A stretch of DNA of 64,000 nt from JACMLD01 sp039916305 (GTDB lineage: Bacteria > Bacteroidota > Bacteroidia > Chitinophagales > Chitinophagaceae), in the NCBI GenBank assembly GCA_039916305.1, contig JBDSLR010000017.1:1-64000 (forward strand), written 5' to 3'. Within the stretch, counting starts at the first letter, position 1. Each line of letters begins with the position of its first letter. Positions 57,893-64,000 of the stretch are shown piece after piece. The notes below the pieces were generated by a model that was not told the DNA's origin, ran no database searches, and saw only the letters and a program-made list of their open reading frames with translations. Position numbers and translations under genes: made by a program.

Positions 57893-58564
57893 ATGAAAAA
57901 GCTTTTTGCAATGCTTTCAGTAACTGTATTGATGGTATGCCTTCCTTGCGCAGCATTCTGTGGCATAAAAGCCAGGAAAGTGCTTATTAATACAGAGAAC
58001 AACGCCAGTATTTTTGTTGATGGCAAACAGGTGGCCACCACTACCACGAGTATTAAAGTGCCTGCTTTTACCACAGTAAATGTGCGGGTAGAAAAAACAG
58101 GTTTTATTACACAGGAGCGCAATTATGTAAACGATGGTAACCATGAGATACCTCCTAAAGATTATATACAGTTAGAGAAAGATGATGCGCTGGAAAATTC
58201 GCTGATAACCGATTTGGCCAATCATGATATTGATATACGTGCCAATAAGCCGGAGGAAGAGGCCTGGAAACTGATCAATCGTATTATTACCGGCTCATTT
58301 GACGTAATAGCAGTTACCGATAAAGCTACCGGCTATATGTGTACTGCCTGGGTAGTAAAATCTTTTAAAGCAGCCACTGTGCGTACAAGGCTGATCATAA
58401 AAACAGGTAACAATGATCCGCTTACTTACAAAGCAAAAATTGTTTCGGAGATAGCTAAGCCGGGCACGGCGGCCAGTGCGGATGAATCTTTCCGCGCATG
58501 GGACAGGTTACTGCGAAGTTTTGAGAATGTGATACCGGAGCTGCAAAGCCGGCTTTCAAAATAA
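57893..58564 (+). CDS. Exported PEGA-like domain protein, unknown function
   Basis: A 223-residue protein with a signal peptide (MKKLFAMLSVTVLMVCLPCA). Its first half carries a PEGA-like beta-sandwich pattern: VLINTENNASIFVDGKQVAT, then an FTTVNVRVEKTGFITQERNY strand pair ending in a charged turn. The second half (about 100-223) is an alpha/beta region with AWKLINRIITGSFDVIAV that I do not recognise. PEGA domains are small surface domains often seen in envelope proteins. It starts a three-gene cluster (58590s barrel, Gly-rich lipoprotein) on the same strand with a 31-base gap to the next gene. Confidence 0.68.
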   Translation: MKKLFAMLSVTVLMVCLPCAAFCGIKARKVLINTENNASIFVDGKQVATTTTSIKVPAFTTVNVRVEKTGFITQERNYVNDGNHEIPPKDYIQLEKDDALENSLITDLANHDIDIRANKPEEEAWKLINRIITGSFDVIAVTDKATGYMCTAWVVKSFKAATVRTRLIIKTGNNDPLTYKAKIVSEIAKPGTAASADESFRAWDRLLRSFENVIPELQSRLSK

Positions 58565-58595
58565 TTTATCTGGTCATTAAAAAAAACTGTTGATT

Positions 58596-59327
58596 ATGAA
58601 ATCTATTTCTTTTTTTGTGCTGCTATGCTGTATGGCAGCCGGCACTGTCGCCCAGCAAAAGCAGCCTAAAATCTTCAGGCCCTTTTATTTCAACTTTGGT
58701 CTCAATATGCCCGCTGGTAATTTTGGAACTTCACCACTGTATGGTAACAATATAAAACAAAATGTACTGGCCGGTTACTACGGCGCCAAACAGGGTTATT
58801 TATTTGAACTGGGTACAAGGATTTACTTCAATAAGGCAGACCAAAAATTGCGCTATGGTCTTGACTGGACTTTTATCTCTGCTACTTATAACGGGATGGA
58901 CTGGAGTGCATACAGTTCTTCGAAGGGAGGTACTATCGGTGATTCGCGTATCATCGGCCTGTCTTCAAAACTGGGGCCGGTGCTGTCTTATAATATTATT
59001 GATAAACTGGTGGTGGATGCCCACTTCCAGGCAGCGCCCACACTTCAATACGCTACCCTCGACTATTACCATGATATCAATACAAGTAATTATGAAACTT
59101 TTCATTTTACGGCAGATAATCTGACGGACATACTTGGGATAAAGACGGGCGCAGGTATCAGCGTGCGCTGGGGCGTCATAGGAGTGTCGGCAGATTATTT
59201 CAATGGCAGTGTTCAATCAGCTTACCATTATACCAATACCGCAACGGGGGAAGGAGATAATACAACTCCGGTAAAACAAAAAATCTCCTCCTCTTCTATG
59301 CAGTTGAAACTAAGCTTGAATTTGTAG
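58596..59327 (+). CDS. Outer-membrane beta-barrel protein, unknown function
   Basis: A 243-residue protein with a signal peptide (MKSISFFVLLCCMAAGTVAQ) and an outer-membrane barrel pattern with alternating strands (AGYYGAKQGYLFELGTRIYF, WGVIGVSADYFNGSV) and a leucine-rich final strand ending in LSLNL. I recognise no specific family. It may belong to the outer membrane beta-barrel superfamily that Bacteroidota carry in many copies, but the sequence is not a clear match. The start chosen (58596) is an ATG; a TTG two codons earlier is also in frame. It is 31 bases after the PEGA-like gene and 108 before the lipoprotein. Confidence 0.65.
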   Translation: MKSISFFVLLCCMAAGTVAQQKQPKIFRPFYFNFGLNMPAGNFGTSPLYGNNIKQNVLAGYYGAKQGYLFELGTRIYFNKADQKLRYGLDWTFISATYNGMDWSAYSSSKGGTIGDSRIIGLSSKLGPVLSYNIIDKLVVDAHFQAAPTLQYATLDYYHDINTSNYETFHFTADNLTDILGIKTGAGISVRWGVIGVSADYFNGSVQSAYHYTNTATGEGDNTTPVKQKISSSSMQLKLSLNL

Positions 59328-59435
59328 ACCTGACATAGCTAAAGTAATAACAGGCGGAATGCCCGCAGGCGATAAAAATAATATTGCCAAGTCTGCCCTG
59401 CACTTATATTTTAAATAATTATTAAAGACCTGATT

Positions 59436-60560
59436 ATGAAAAAAGTACTTTTTTTCCTGGCCGCATTATGCGCATTCGGCTCTTCCTGTACAAAAAACGG
59501 AGCAGCAAAAAAAACGATAGACAAAGGAGTATACGAAGTTTGTATTGACTATGGCTGTACCGATCCCAAGAAAACAGCCAACTGCGAAGATGTAATTGCG
59601 TTTATTCAATTCAATGCAGGGGCAGGTGGGCAACAAATCCATGTGCAGGGGCATTTTCCGGATAACAGTGTGCTTTCACTTGATCTATTGTGGGATGGAA
59701 ATCCTACTAAAAACACTTTTTCGTTAAACGAAGATAAAATTGGTACGGGTAACTGGGGCTATGGTTACTATTCCGCCCAGCTTGGTTCGCTGCAGGGCTA
59801 TCATACAGGCGATGGCGGGTCAGGTACTGCCACGGTAACTGACTATGACGCAAACAACCAGCGTATCAGCGGAACTTTTTCATTTAAGGCAAAATATTTT
59901 GATGGCAGCAATTATCAGAATACCTACAAAACCTTTTCCGGGTCATTTATTAATATTCCTATTATAGATCCCAACAACCCACAGTCTGCCTGTAATGGCA
60001 CCGGTGGTGGTTCAACGGGGGGTGGCTCGGCCGGTGGCGGTGGGGGCACAGTTTTGGCTTCATCAGTGAGTTATAAAAACGCCAGCTTTACGGATATTGC
60101 TATTGTTTTGGGTGGCACACAAAAAACAATCACGCCTGGTAGCAGCGTTAGTTTCAGCGGCAGTGGAAATGCAAACTTTGCTGCAAGTGCCAGTACATCC
60201 GGCAAAACATCCAGTGGTACACAGGTAGGCAGCATGCTGCAATGGAAATTAGATGGAAGCTTTCCCGCGTCCGGTACCAGGAATACTGATTTAAATGTGG
60301 CTGCTGAATATTTCTTCCTGAAAATTGTAAACAAGTCTGCTAAAAATATCAGTAAGCTGTATACTAATTACGGACTGGTTTCACAAACCACAGAAAACCT
60401 CAGCATTCCCAACGATGCAAAAACGTATTTCCTTGGGTATTACAAAGCTTATAGCAACTCAAATGTAAGAGCAGAAAGCGGCAGCAGCTATTGGCAATGG
60501 AATACGCTTTCACTTCCTTATACACAGAACCAATCAACTACAGTAACCGCCAATCCATAA
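59436..60560 (+). CDS. Gly-rich lipoprotein of unknown function
   Basis: A 374-residue lipoprotein: lipobox FGSSC, Cys at 18. Two parts follow. The first (about 25-185) is a beta-rich domain with GVYEVCIDYGCTDPKKTANC; its four cysteines near the start could form disulfides. The second part (about 205-374) is another beta-rich region. They are joined by a Gly/Ser/Thr linker at about 188-206. Repeated Ser/Gly/Thr stretches and a long, low-charge composition resemble surface-exposed or carbohydrate-binding proteins, but no family is recognised. It ends the cluster, and a terminator follows 66 bases later. Confidence 0.65.
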   Translation: MKKVLFFLAALCAFGSSCTKNGAAKKTIDKGVYEVCIDYGCTDPKKTANCEDVIAFIQFNAGAGGQQIHVQGHFPDNSVLSLDLLWDGNPTKNTFSLNEDKIGTGNWGYGYYSAQLGSLQGYHTGDGGSGTATVTDYDANNQRISGTFSFKAKYFDGSNYQNTYKTFSGSFINIPIIDPNNPQSACNGTGGGSTGGGSAGGGGGTVLASSVSYKNASFTDIAIVLGGTQKTITPGSSVSFSGSGNANFAASASTSGKTSSGTQVGSMLQWKLDGSFPASGTRNTDLNVAAEYFFLKIVNKSAKNISKLYTNYGLVSQTTENLSIPNDAKTYFLGYYKAYSNSNVRAESGSSYWQWNTLSLPYTQNQSTTVTANP

Positions 60561-60626
60561 CAGCATAATTTTTGCAGCAATACAGACAAGGATGTTTCCT
60601 TTTTTTCACGCAGTTTAGTTTTGGTT

Positions 60627-60652
60627 AGCCTCCTTTTTTAAGGAGGCTTTTT
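60627..60652 (+). terminator. Terminator of the PEGA/barrel/lipoprotein cluster
   Basis: A 9-bp perfect stem, AGCCTCCTT with AAGGAGGCT, loop TTTT, then a run of Ts (60648-60652). Confidence 0.88.
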
Positions 60653-60881
60653 AAAATCAGTCTTTTTACGGGTAATTTTTTCACGTAAGCATCCGTATTT
60701 CTCCTATGTGGATAAGCTTTGTTTGGCATGGCAAATGCAATACATCTGTTACAAAAATCCAGCTTATGAAAAAGACCATTGTATTAAACCTGGCGGTTAT
60801 ATTACTTTATTATTTTTTGCTGCGTGCCTTTCTTCCTTGTTGAATACGGGGAGTGGGTTTCTTAGGAGTGAAATCCAATTT
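60653..60881. other. Gap before trmD with a short signal-peptide-like frame
   Basis: An ATG at 60766 opens a 25-codon frame (MKKTIVLNLAVILLYYF...) that looks like the beginning of a signal peptide. The neighbouring frame continues with LLFFAACLSSLLNTG, a lipobox-like stretch. A single base shift near 60800 would join them into a lipoprotein leader, but there is no body to the protein. Probably a remnant or chance. Confidence 0.3.
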
Positions 60882-61559
60882 TTACTCGTCCAGTAAATCT
60901 GGCCTTCTTTCGCGGGTGCGTTGCAAAGATTGATCATACCGCCATTCTTCTATTTTTTTTGGATCGCCGCTGAGCAAAATATCAGGCACTTTTACACCGC
61001 GAAAATCAGCTGGCCGGGTGTACACAGGAGGGGCCAGTAAATTATCCTGGAAAGAATCAAACAGGGCAGACGTTTCATCATTTAAAACACCGGGCAGTAA
61101 CCTGCCGATGGCATCTACCACGACAGCTGCTGCCAGTTCACCGCCGCTGAGTACATAATCGCCAATAGAAATTTCTTTGGTAACATATTGCTGCCGTATG
61201 CGGTCGTCGATGCCTTTATAATGACCGCAAATGATAAGCAGGTTTTTTTTCAGTGAGAATTGATTGGCGGTTTGCTGGTTAAACCGATCTCCATCGGGCG
61301 TCATGTAAATAATCTCATCATAAGTTGCTGATGCAGTAAGTGATTCTATTGCGTTTGCCAGTGGTTCCGGCATCATTACCATACCTGCACCGCCGCCATA
61401 CTGGTAATCGTCTACCTGTCCGTATTCATTGACTGCCCATTGCCGCAGGTGGTGCACTTTTACTTCCAATAAACCTTTTTGCTGTGCCCTTTTCATGATG
61501 CTGTGCTGCAGCGGGCTTTCCAGTAATTCAGGTACCACTGATATAATATCAATCTTCAT
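60882..61559 (-). CDS. trmD: tRNA (guanine(37)-N1)-methyltransferase
   Basis: A 225-residue SPOUT methyltransferase that methylates G37 next to the anticodon of several tRNAs, preventing frameshifting. The family blocks are QYGGGAGMVMMPEPLANAI, the ICGHYKGIDDRIRQQYV block (SAM-binding knot region) and ISIGDYVLSGGELAA, followed by the C-terminal DEWRYDQSLQRTRERRPDLL-like end. The length matches bacterial TrmD (about 225-250). In many bacteria it lies in the rpsP-rimM-trmD-rplS operon; here it stands alone. A -7-like box sits directly before the ATG. Confidence 0.96.
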   Translation of the reverse strand: MKIDIISVVPELLESPLQHSIMKRAQQKGLLEVKVHHLRQWAVNEYGQVDDYQYGGGAGMVMMPEPLANAIESLTASATYDEIIYMTPDGDRFNQQTANQFSLKKNLLIICGHYKGIDDRIRQQYVTKEISIGDYVLSGGELAAAVVVDAIGRLLPGVLNDETSALFDSFQDNLLAPPVYTRPADFRGVKVPDILLSGDPKKIEEWRYDQSLQRTRERRPDLLDE

Positions 61560-61563
61560 GGGG

Positions 61564-61571
61564 CAAACTTA
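61564..61571 (-). promoter_or_regulatory. -7-like box directly before trmD (leaderless layout)
   Basis: TAAGTTTG on the minus strand matches TAnnTTTG exactly, and only four bases separate it from the trmD ATG. No clear -33 box is visible. Confidence 0.4.
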
Positions 61572-61756
61572 GGATTATTTTAAATGGTGAGTTTTGAGTT
61601 ATTGCTATCACCTGCAATTCTTTGCTGGTCGCTTCAGGCCGTGCCGCCAGTTGGGTGTTGATTTTTAGTTGGCGTTACAATGCAACCGGGTAAGTATTTC
61701 AGCCATTGCCGCAACAGGTCCAATACTATAATGCTTAGTTTAAAGAAATTCATGCA

Positions 61757-62149
61757 TTAGTCTGTAGTAAAATCATCCAAATCACGGCGTTCTTTTTTAG
61801 TAGGTCTTCCAATTTTGCTTTGTCTTTTACCGGTATTAAAACTGGAGCTTTGAAATTCTATGCGGTCTAATTCTTCCGGTGGGGTGATATCAGTATAGTT
61901 TTTAATCGCTTCAGGATACTGCACCCTTTTTTCCAGCAGGCCTGTTACTTTAATGCGCCAGCGTTTGGCTTCTGTTTTCACTTCATATTCATCGCCAATG
62001 GTCACTGGTTTTGCGGCTTTTACATTCTCGCCATTCATTTTCACTTTACCTTTATCGCAGGCATCACCGGCCTGGCTACGGGTTTTAAAAAGGCGGATAG
62101 CCCAGAGATATTTATCAAGACGAAGTTTTTCTTTTTCGGGCATGGTCAT
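61757..62149 (-). CDS. S4 domain RNA-binding protein (HslR-like)
   Basis: A 131-residue protein with an N-terminal S4 RNA-binding domain (RLDKYLWAIRLFKTRSQAGDACDKGKVKMNGENVKAAK) and a basic C-terminal extension (GRPTKKERRDL). It resembles HslR/YrfH-type heat-shock proteins, which bind stalled 50S subunits carrying nascent peptide-tRNA. There are two near-equivalent starts (62149 and 62143) plus a TTG at 62158; the ATG at 62149 is chosen. It lies between the M20 dipeptidase gene and trmD on the same strand, with gaps of about 100 and 200 bases. Family secure; the exact function is less so. Confidence 0.85.
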   Translation of the reverse strand: MTMPEKEKLRLDKYLWAIRLFKTRSQAGDACDKGKVKMNGENVKAAKPVTIGDEYEVKTEAKRWRIKVTGLLEKRVQYPEAIKNYTDITPPEELDRIEFQSSSFNTGKRQSKIGRPTKKERRDLDDFTTD

Positions 62150-62251
62150 ATTTTTCAATAAAAAGCAGGCAATTTTTTTTATTGTCTTTCACAAGTAACT
62201 GACCGTTGCACGGCAGCCGGGGTTCTGTTAAAAACATTCAAAATAATTGCC

Positions 62252-63619
62252 TCACTTCATCTCTGCAAAAAACTGGTGGAAGTAAGGAATGGTTTCAATG
62301 CCTTTGTAAAAATTGGCAATATCATATTTTTCATTAGGGCTGTGCAGGTTATCGCTATCGAGCCCAAAACCCATGAATACAATTTTAACACCCAGTTCCT
62401 TTTCAAACAATGAACAAATAGGTATACTGCCGCCGCCGCGCACAGGTATCGGGTCTTTGCCAAAGGTGGCTTTAATGGCTTGTGCGGCTGCCTTATATGC
62501 CTTTGAATCTATTGGCGTCATATAAGGTTCGCCGCCATGGTGCTCGGCTGCTTTTACGGTTACACCTGAGGGCGCAATGCCGGTAAAATAGTTAATGAGT
62601 TTCTCTGTAATCTTTCCGGCAGACTGATTCGGCACCAGGCGCGCAGAAATTTTTGCAAATGCTTTAGACGGCAATACTGTTTTTGCACCTTCGCCGGTAT
62701 AACCGCCCCAAATGCCATTCAACTCAAGTGTAGGGCGTATGCCGGTTTGTTCATTGCTGGTATAGCCTTTCTCGCCCCATAATGCTTTTATGCCCAAATC
62801 ATCCTTGTATTCCTGCTCATCAAAAGGAGCCGCTGCCATTAATTTTCTTTCCGCAGCGGTTGCTTCCACTACATCATCATAAAAGCCTGGTATGGTTATA
62901 TGGTTGTTTTCATCGTGGCAGCTGGCAATCATTTTTGCAAGTATAGTAATAGGATTGGCAACTGCACCGCCATATACGCCACTGTGTAAATCGCGGTTAG
63001 GACCGGTCACTTCTACTTCAATATAACTTAATCCGCGTACACCAATGTCTATAGATGGTGTATCAAGACTTATCATGGCTGTATCACTAATCAGTATTAC
63101 ATCCGCTTTTAATAAATCTTTGTGTGTTTTTACAAATTTGGCAAGATTGGGTGAGCCCACTTCCTCTTCTCCTTCAATACAAAATTTAATATTGGTAGTG
63201 AGTGAATTTGTTTTCACCATGGTTTCAAGCGCTTTTACATGCATGTACACCTGGCCCTTATCATCGCATGATCCGCGGGCGAAAATTTTTCCATCTTTTA
63301 TAACGGGTTCAAAAGGGCCACTATGCCAGAGCTCCAGCGGGTCGGCCGGCTGCACATCGTAATGCCCGTACACCAGCACCGTTGGTCTGCTGGCATCCGT
63401 TATTTTTTCACCATATAGTACCGGGTGGCCCTCAGTAGCATATATTTCCACTTTATCAGCGCCCGCTTCCATCAGCCGTACTTTCATCGCTTCTGCGCAT
63501 TTTACCATGTCCTCTTTATGCTCGCTTCTTGCACTGATGCTGGGTATGCGCAGCAGCTCCAGCAATTCTTCTAAAAAGCGATCTTTATTGGCCAGCTGAT
63601 AATCTTTCCAGGCTTGCAT
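62252..63619 (-). CDS. M20 family dipeptidase
   Basis: A 455-residue cytoplasmic metallopeptidase of the M20 (CNDP-like) family, which cleaves dipeptides. The zinc-binding blocks are VYGHYDVQP at 84-91 (H86, D88), RGSCDDKGQ near 115-122 (the bridging Asp), E151-E152 in IEGEEEVGSPN, and a distal His. The lid domain from about 205 to 330 includes RDLHSGVYGGAVANP. Length and motif order match the bacterial M20/M25/M40 dipeptidase group. The ATG at 63619 gives the normal MQAWKDYQ start; an earlier one at 63679 adds unconserved residues. It stands alone, with the EamA transporter gene upstream on the same strand. Confidence 0.92.
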   Translation of the reverse strand: MQAWKDYQLANKDRFLEELLELLRIPSISARSEHKEDMVKCAEAMKVRLMEAGADKVEIYATEGHPVLYGEKITDASRPTVLVYGHYDVQPADPLELWHSGPFEPVIKDGKIFARGSCDDKGQVYMHVKALETMVKTNSLTTNIKFCIEGEEEVGSPNLAKFVKTHKDLLKADVILISDTAMISLDTPSIDIGVRGLSYIEVEVTGPNRDLHSGVYGGAVANPITILAKMIASCHDENNHITIPGFYDDVVEATAAERKLMAAAPFDEQEYKDDLGIKALWGEKGYTSNEQTGIRPTLELNGIWGGYTGEGAKTVLPSKAFAKISARLVPNQSAGKITEKLINYFTGIAPSGVTVKAAEHHGGEPYMTPIDSKAYKAAAQAIKATFGKDPIPVRGGGSIPICSLFEKELGVKIVFMGFGLDSDNLHSPNEKYDIANFYKGIETIPYFHQFFAEMK

Positions 63620-63717
63620 ATATATTGTTTTAATGATTTGTTTTATTGGTACAACGAATATAACCCGTTTTAAAAACATACTGCCGTTGGTAGCAGCAAA
63701 TACGGCGTTTTCATTTG

Positions 63718-64000
63718 TCAGGAATTTTTGCTGTCCGGGATAATTGTTTTATTCTTTGAAAGCGTAACGATGATAACGCCGGCAAGAATAATGACGAGCG
63801 CTATTATTTGCTGGCGGCCAATGGCTTCATGGGCAATCAGCCAGCCAAGAAAAACGGCTACTACCGGGTTTACATAAGCATACGTACCTACCAGTGAGGG
63901 CGGCCTCACACTCAGCAGCCATATGTAAGAAATATACCCCACCAGCGAGCCAAAACTAACCAGGTATAAGATAGCCATAATAGCCTGTTGGGAAACATGG
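63718..64000 (-). CDS. EamA/DMT family transporter, C-terminal part (cut by window edge)
   Basis: The last 93 or so residues of a ten-helix drug/metabolite transporter are visible, entering from the window edge. The stretch AILYLVSFGSLVGYISYIWLLS is the ninth-helix region, TYAYVNPVVAVFLGWLIAHE is the conserved late-EamA motif, and IIALVIILAGVIIVTLSK is the last helix. The frame stays open to the edge, so the internal Met at 63978 is not the start. EamA proteins export amino acids, metabolites or drugs; the substrate is unknown. It ends 99 bases upstream of the dipeptidase start, on the same strand. Confidence 0.9.
   Translation of the reverse strand, partial: HVSQQAIMAILYLVSFGSLVGYISYIWLLSVRPPSLVGTYAYVNPVVAVFLGWLIAHEAIGRQQIIALVIILAGVIIVTLSKNKTIIPDSKNS

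Overview
The window looks like a chromosome segment of a Bacteroidota bacterium, most likely in or near the family Chitinophagaceae. The reasons are the type IX secretion genes gldJ, porU, porV and a PorP/SprF-like gene, a bacillithiol gene (bshA), Bacteroidota-restricted families (DUF4292, the EI24 protein, DUF4288), start codons without Shine-Dalgarno sequences, and promoter-like TTTG / TAnnTTTG boxes. Nothing suggests a plasmid, prophage or island: I see no integrase, transposase, CRISPR array or rRNA. One tRNA (Ser, GGA) is present.

Layout. 1-4.7 kb: the start of acpP, an exported ARPP-1-like protein with a polysaccharide deacetylase, a TatD nuclease and an exported M24 peptidase. 4.8-14.5 kb: tRNA-Ser, a CPFC flavin disulfide reductase with a small membrane protein, a LytS/LytTR two-component pair with an outer-membrane barrel, a frameshifted membrane-protein gene, an AraC regulator with an atypical SDR, a cupin, a Crp-like regulator with an AhpD-like protein, and a DUF983 protein. 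14.5-22.6 kb: murF and gldJ on the minus strand, diverging from porU and porV on the plus strand; this is the type IX secretion core locus. 22.7-31.1 kb: housekeeping and envelope genes (ispF, dut, a DUF4292 lipoprotein, an EnvC-like factor, bshA, an M28 peptidase, an RsmI-like methylase, an EI24 protein). 31.1-37.8 kb: 3-methyladenine glycosylase, a dicarboxylate/amino-acid symporter, a PorP/SprF-like protein, upp, anmK and an alditol-oxidase-like flavoprotein.

37.9-47.2 kb is read entirely on the minus strand. It holds an unrecognised three-gene operon (4-TM coiled-coil protein, VWA-like lipoprotein, exported TPR-Ppx/GppA-like protein), then a LiaF-like / DUF4288 / LytS / LytTR operon, then adenine deaminase. 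47.6-64 kb: a SNF2 helicase, a methyltransferase, a complete tolC-adaptor-RND efflux operon behind a consensus promoter, an unrecognised envelope cluster (PEGA-like protein, outer-membrane protein, Gly-rich lipoprotein), trmD, an S4 RNA-binding protein, an M20 dipeptidase and the end of an EamA transporter.

The best candidates for something undescribed are the operon at 37.9-41.9 kb, the envelope cluster at 57.9-60.6 kb, and a scattered set of intergenic repeats. In those repeats a short word is repeated directly on one side and reappears inverted on the other, with a different word at several of the sites.
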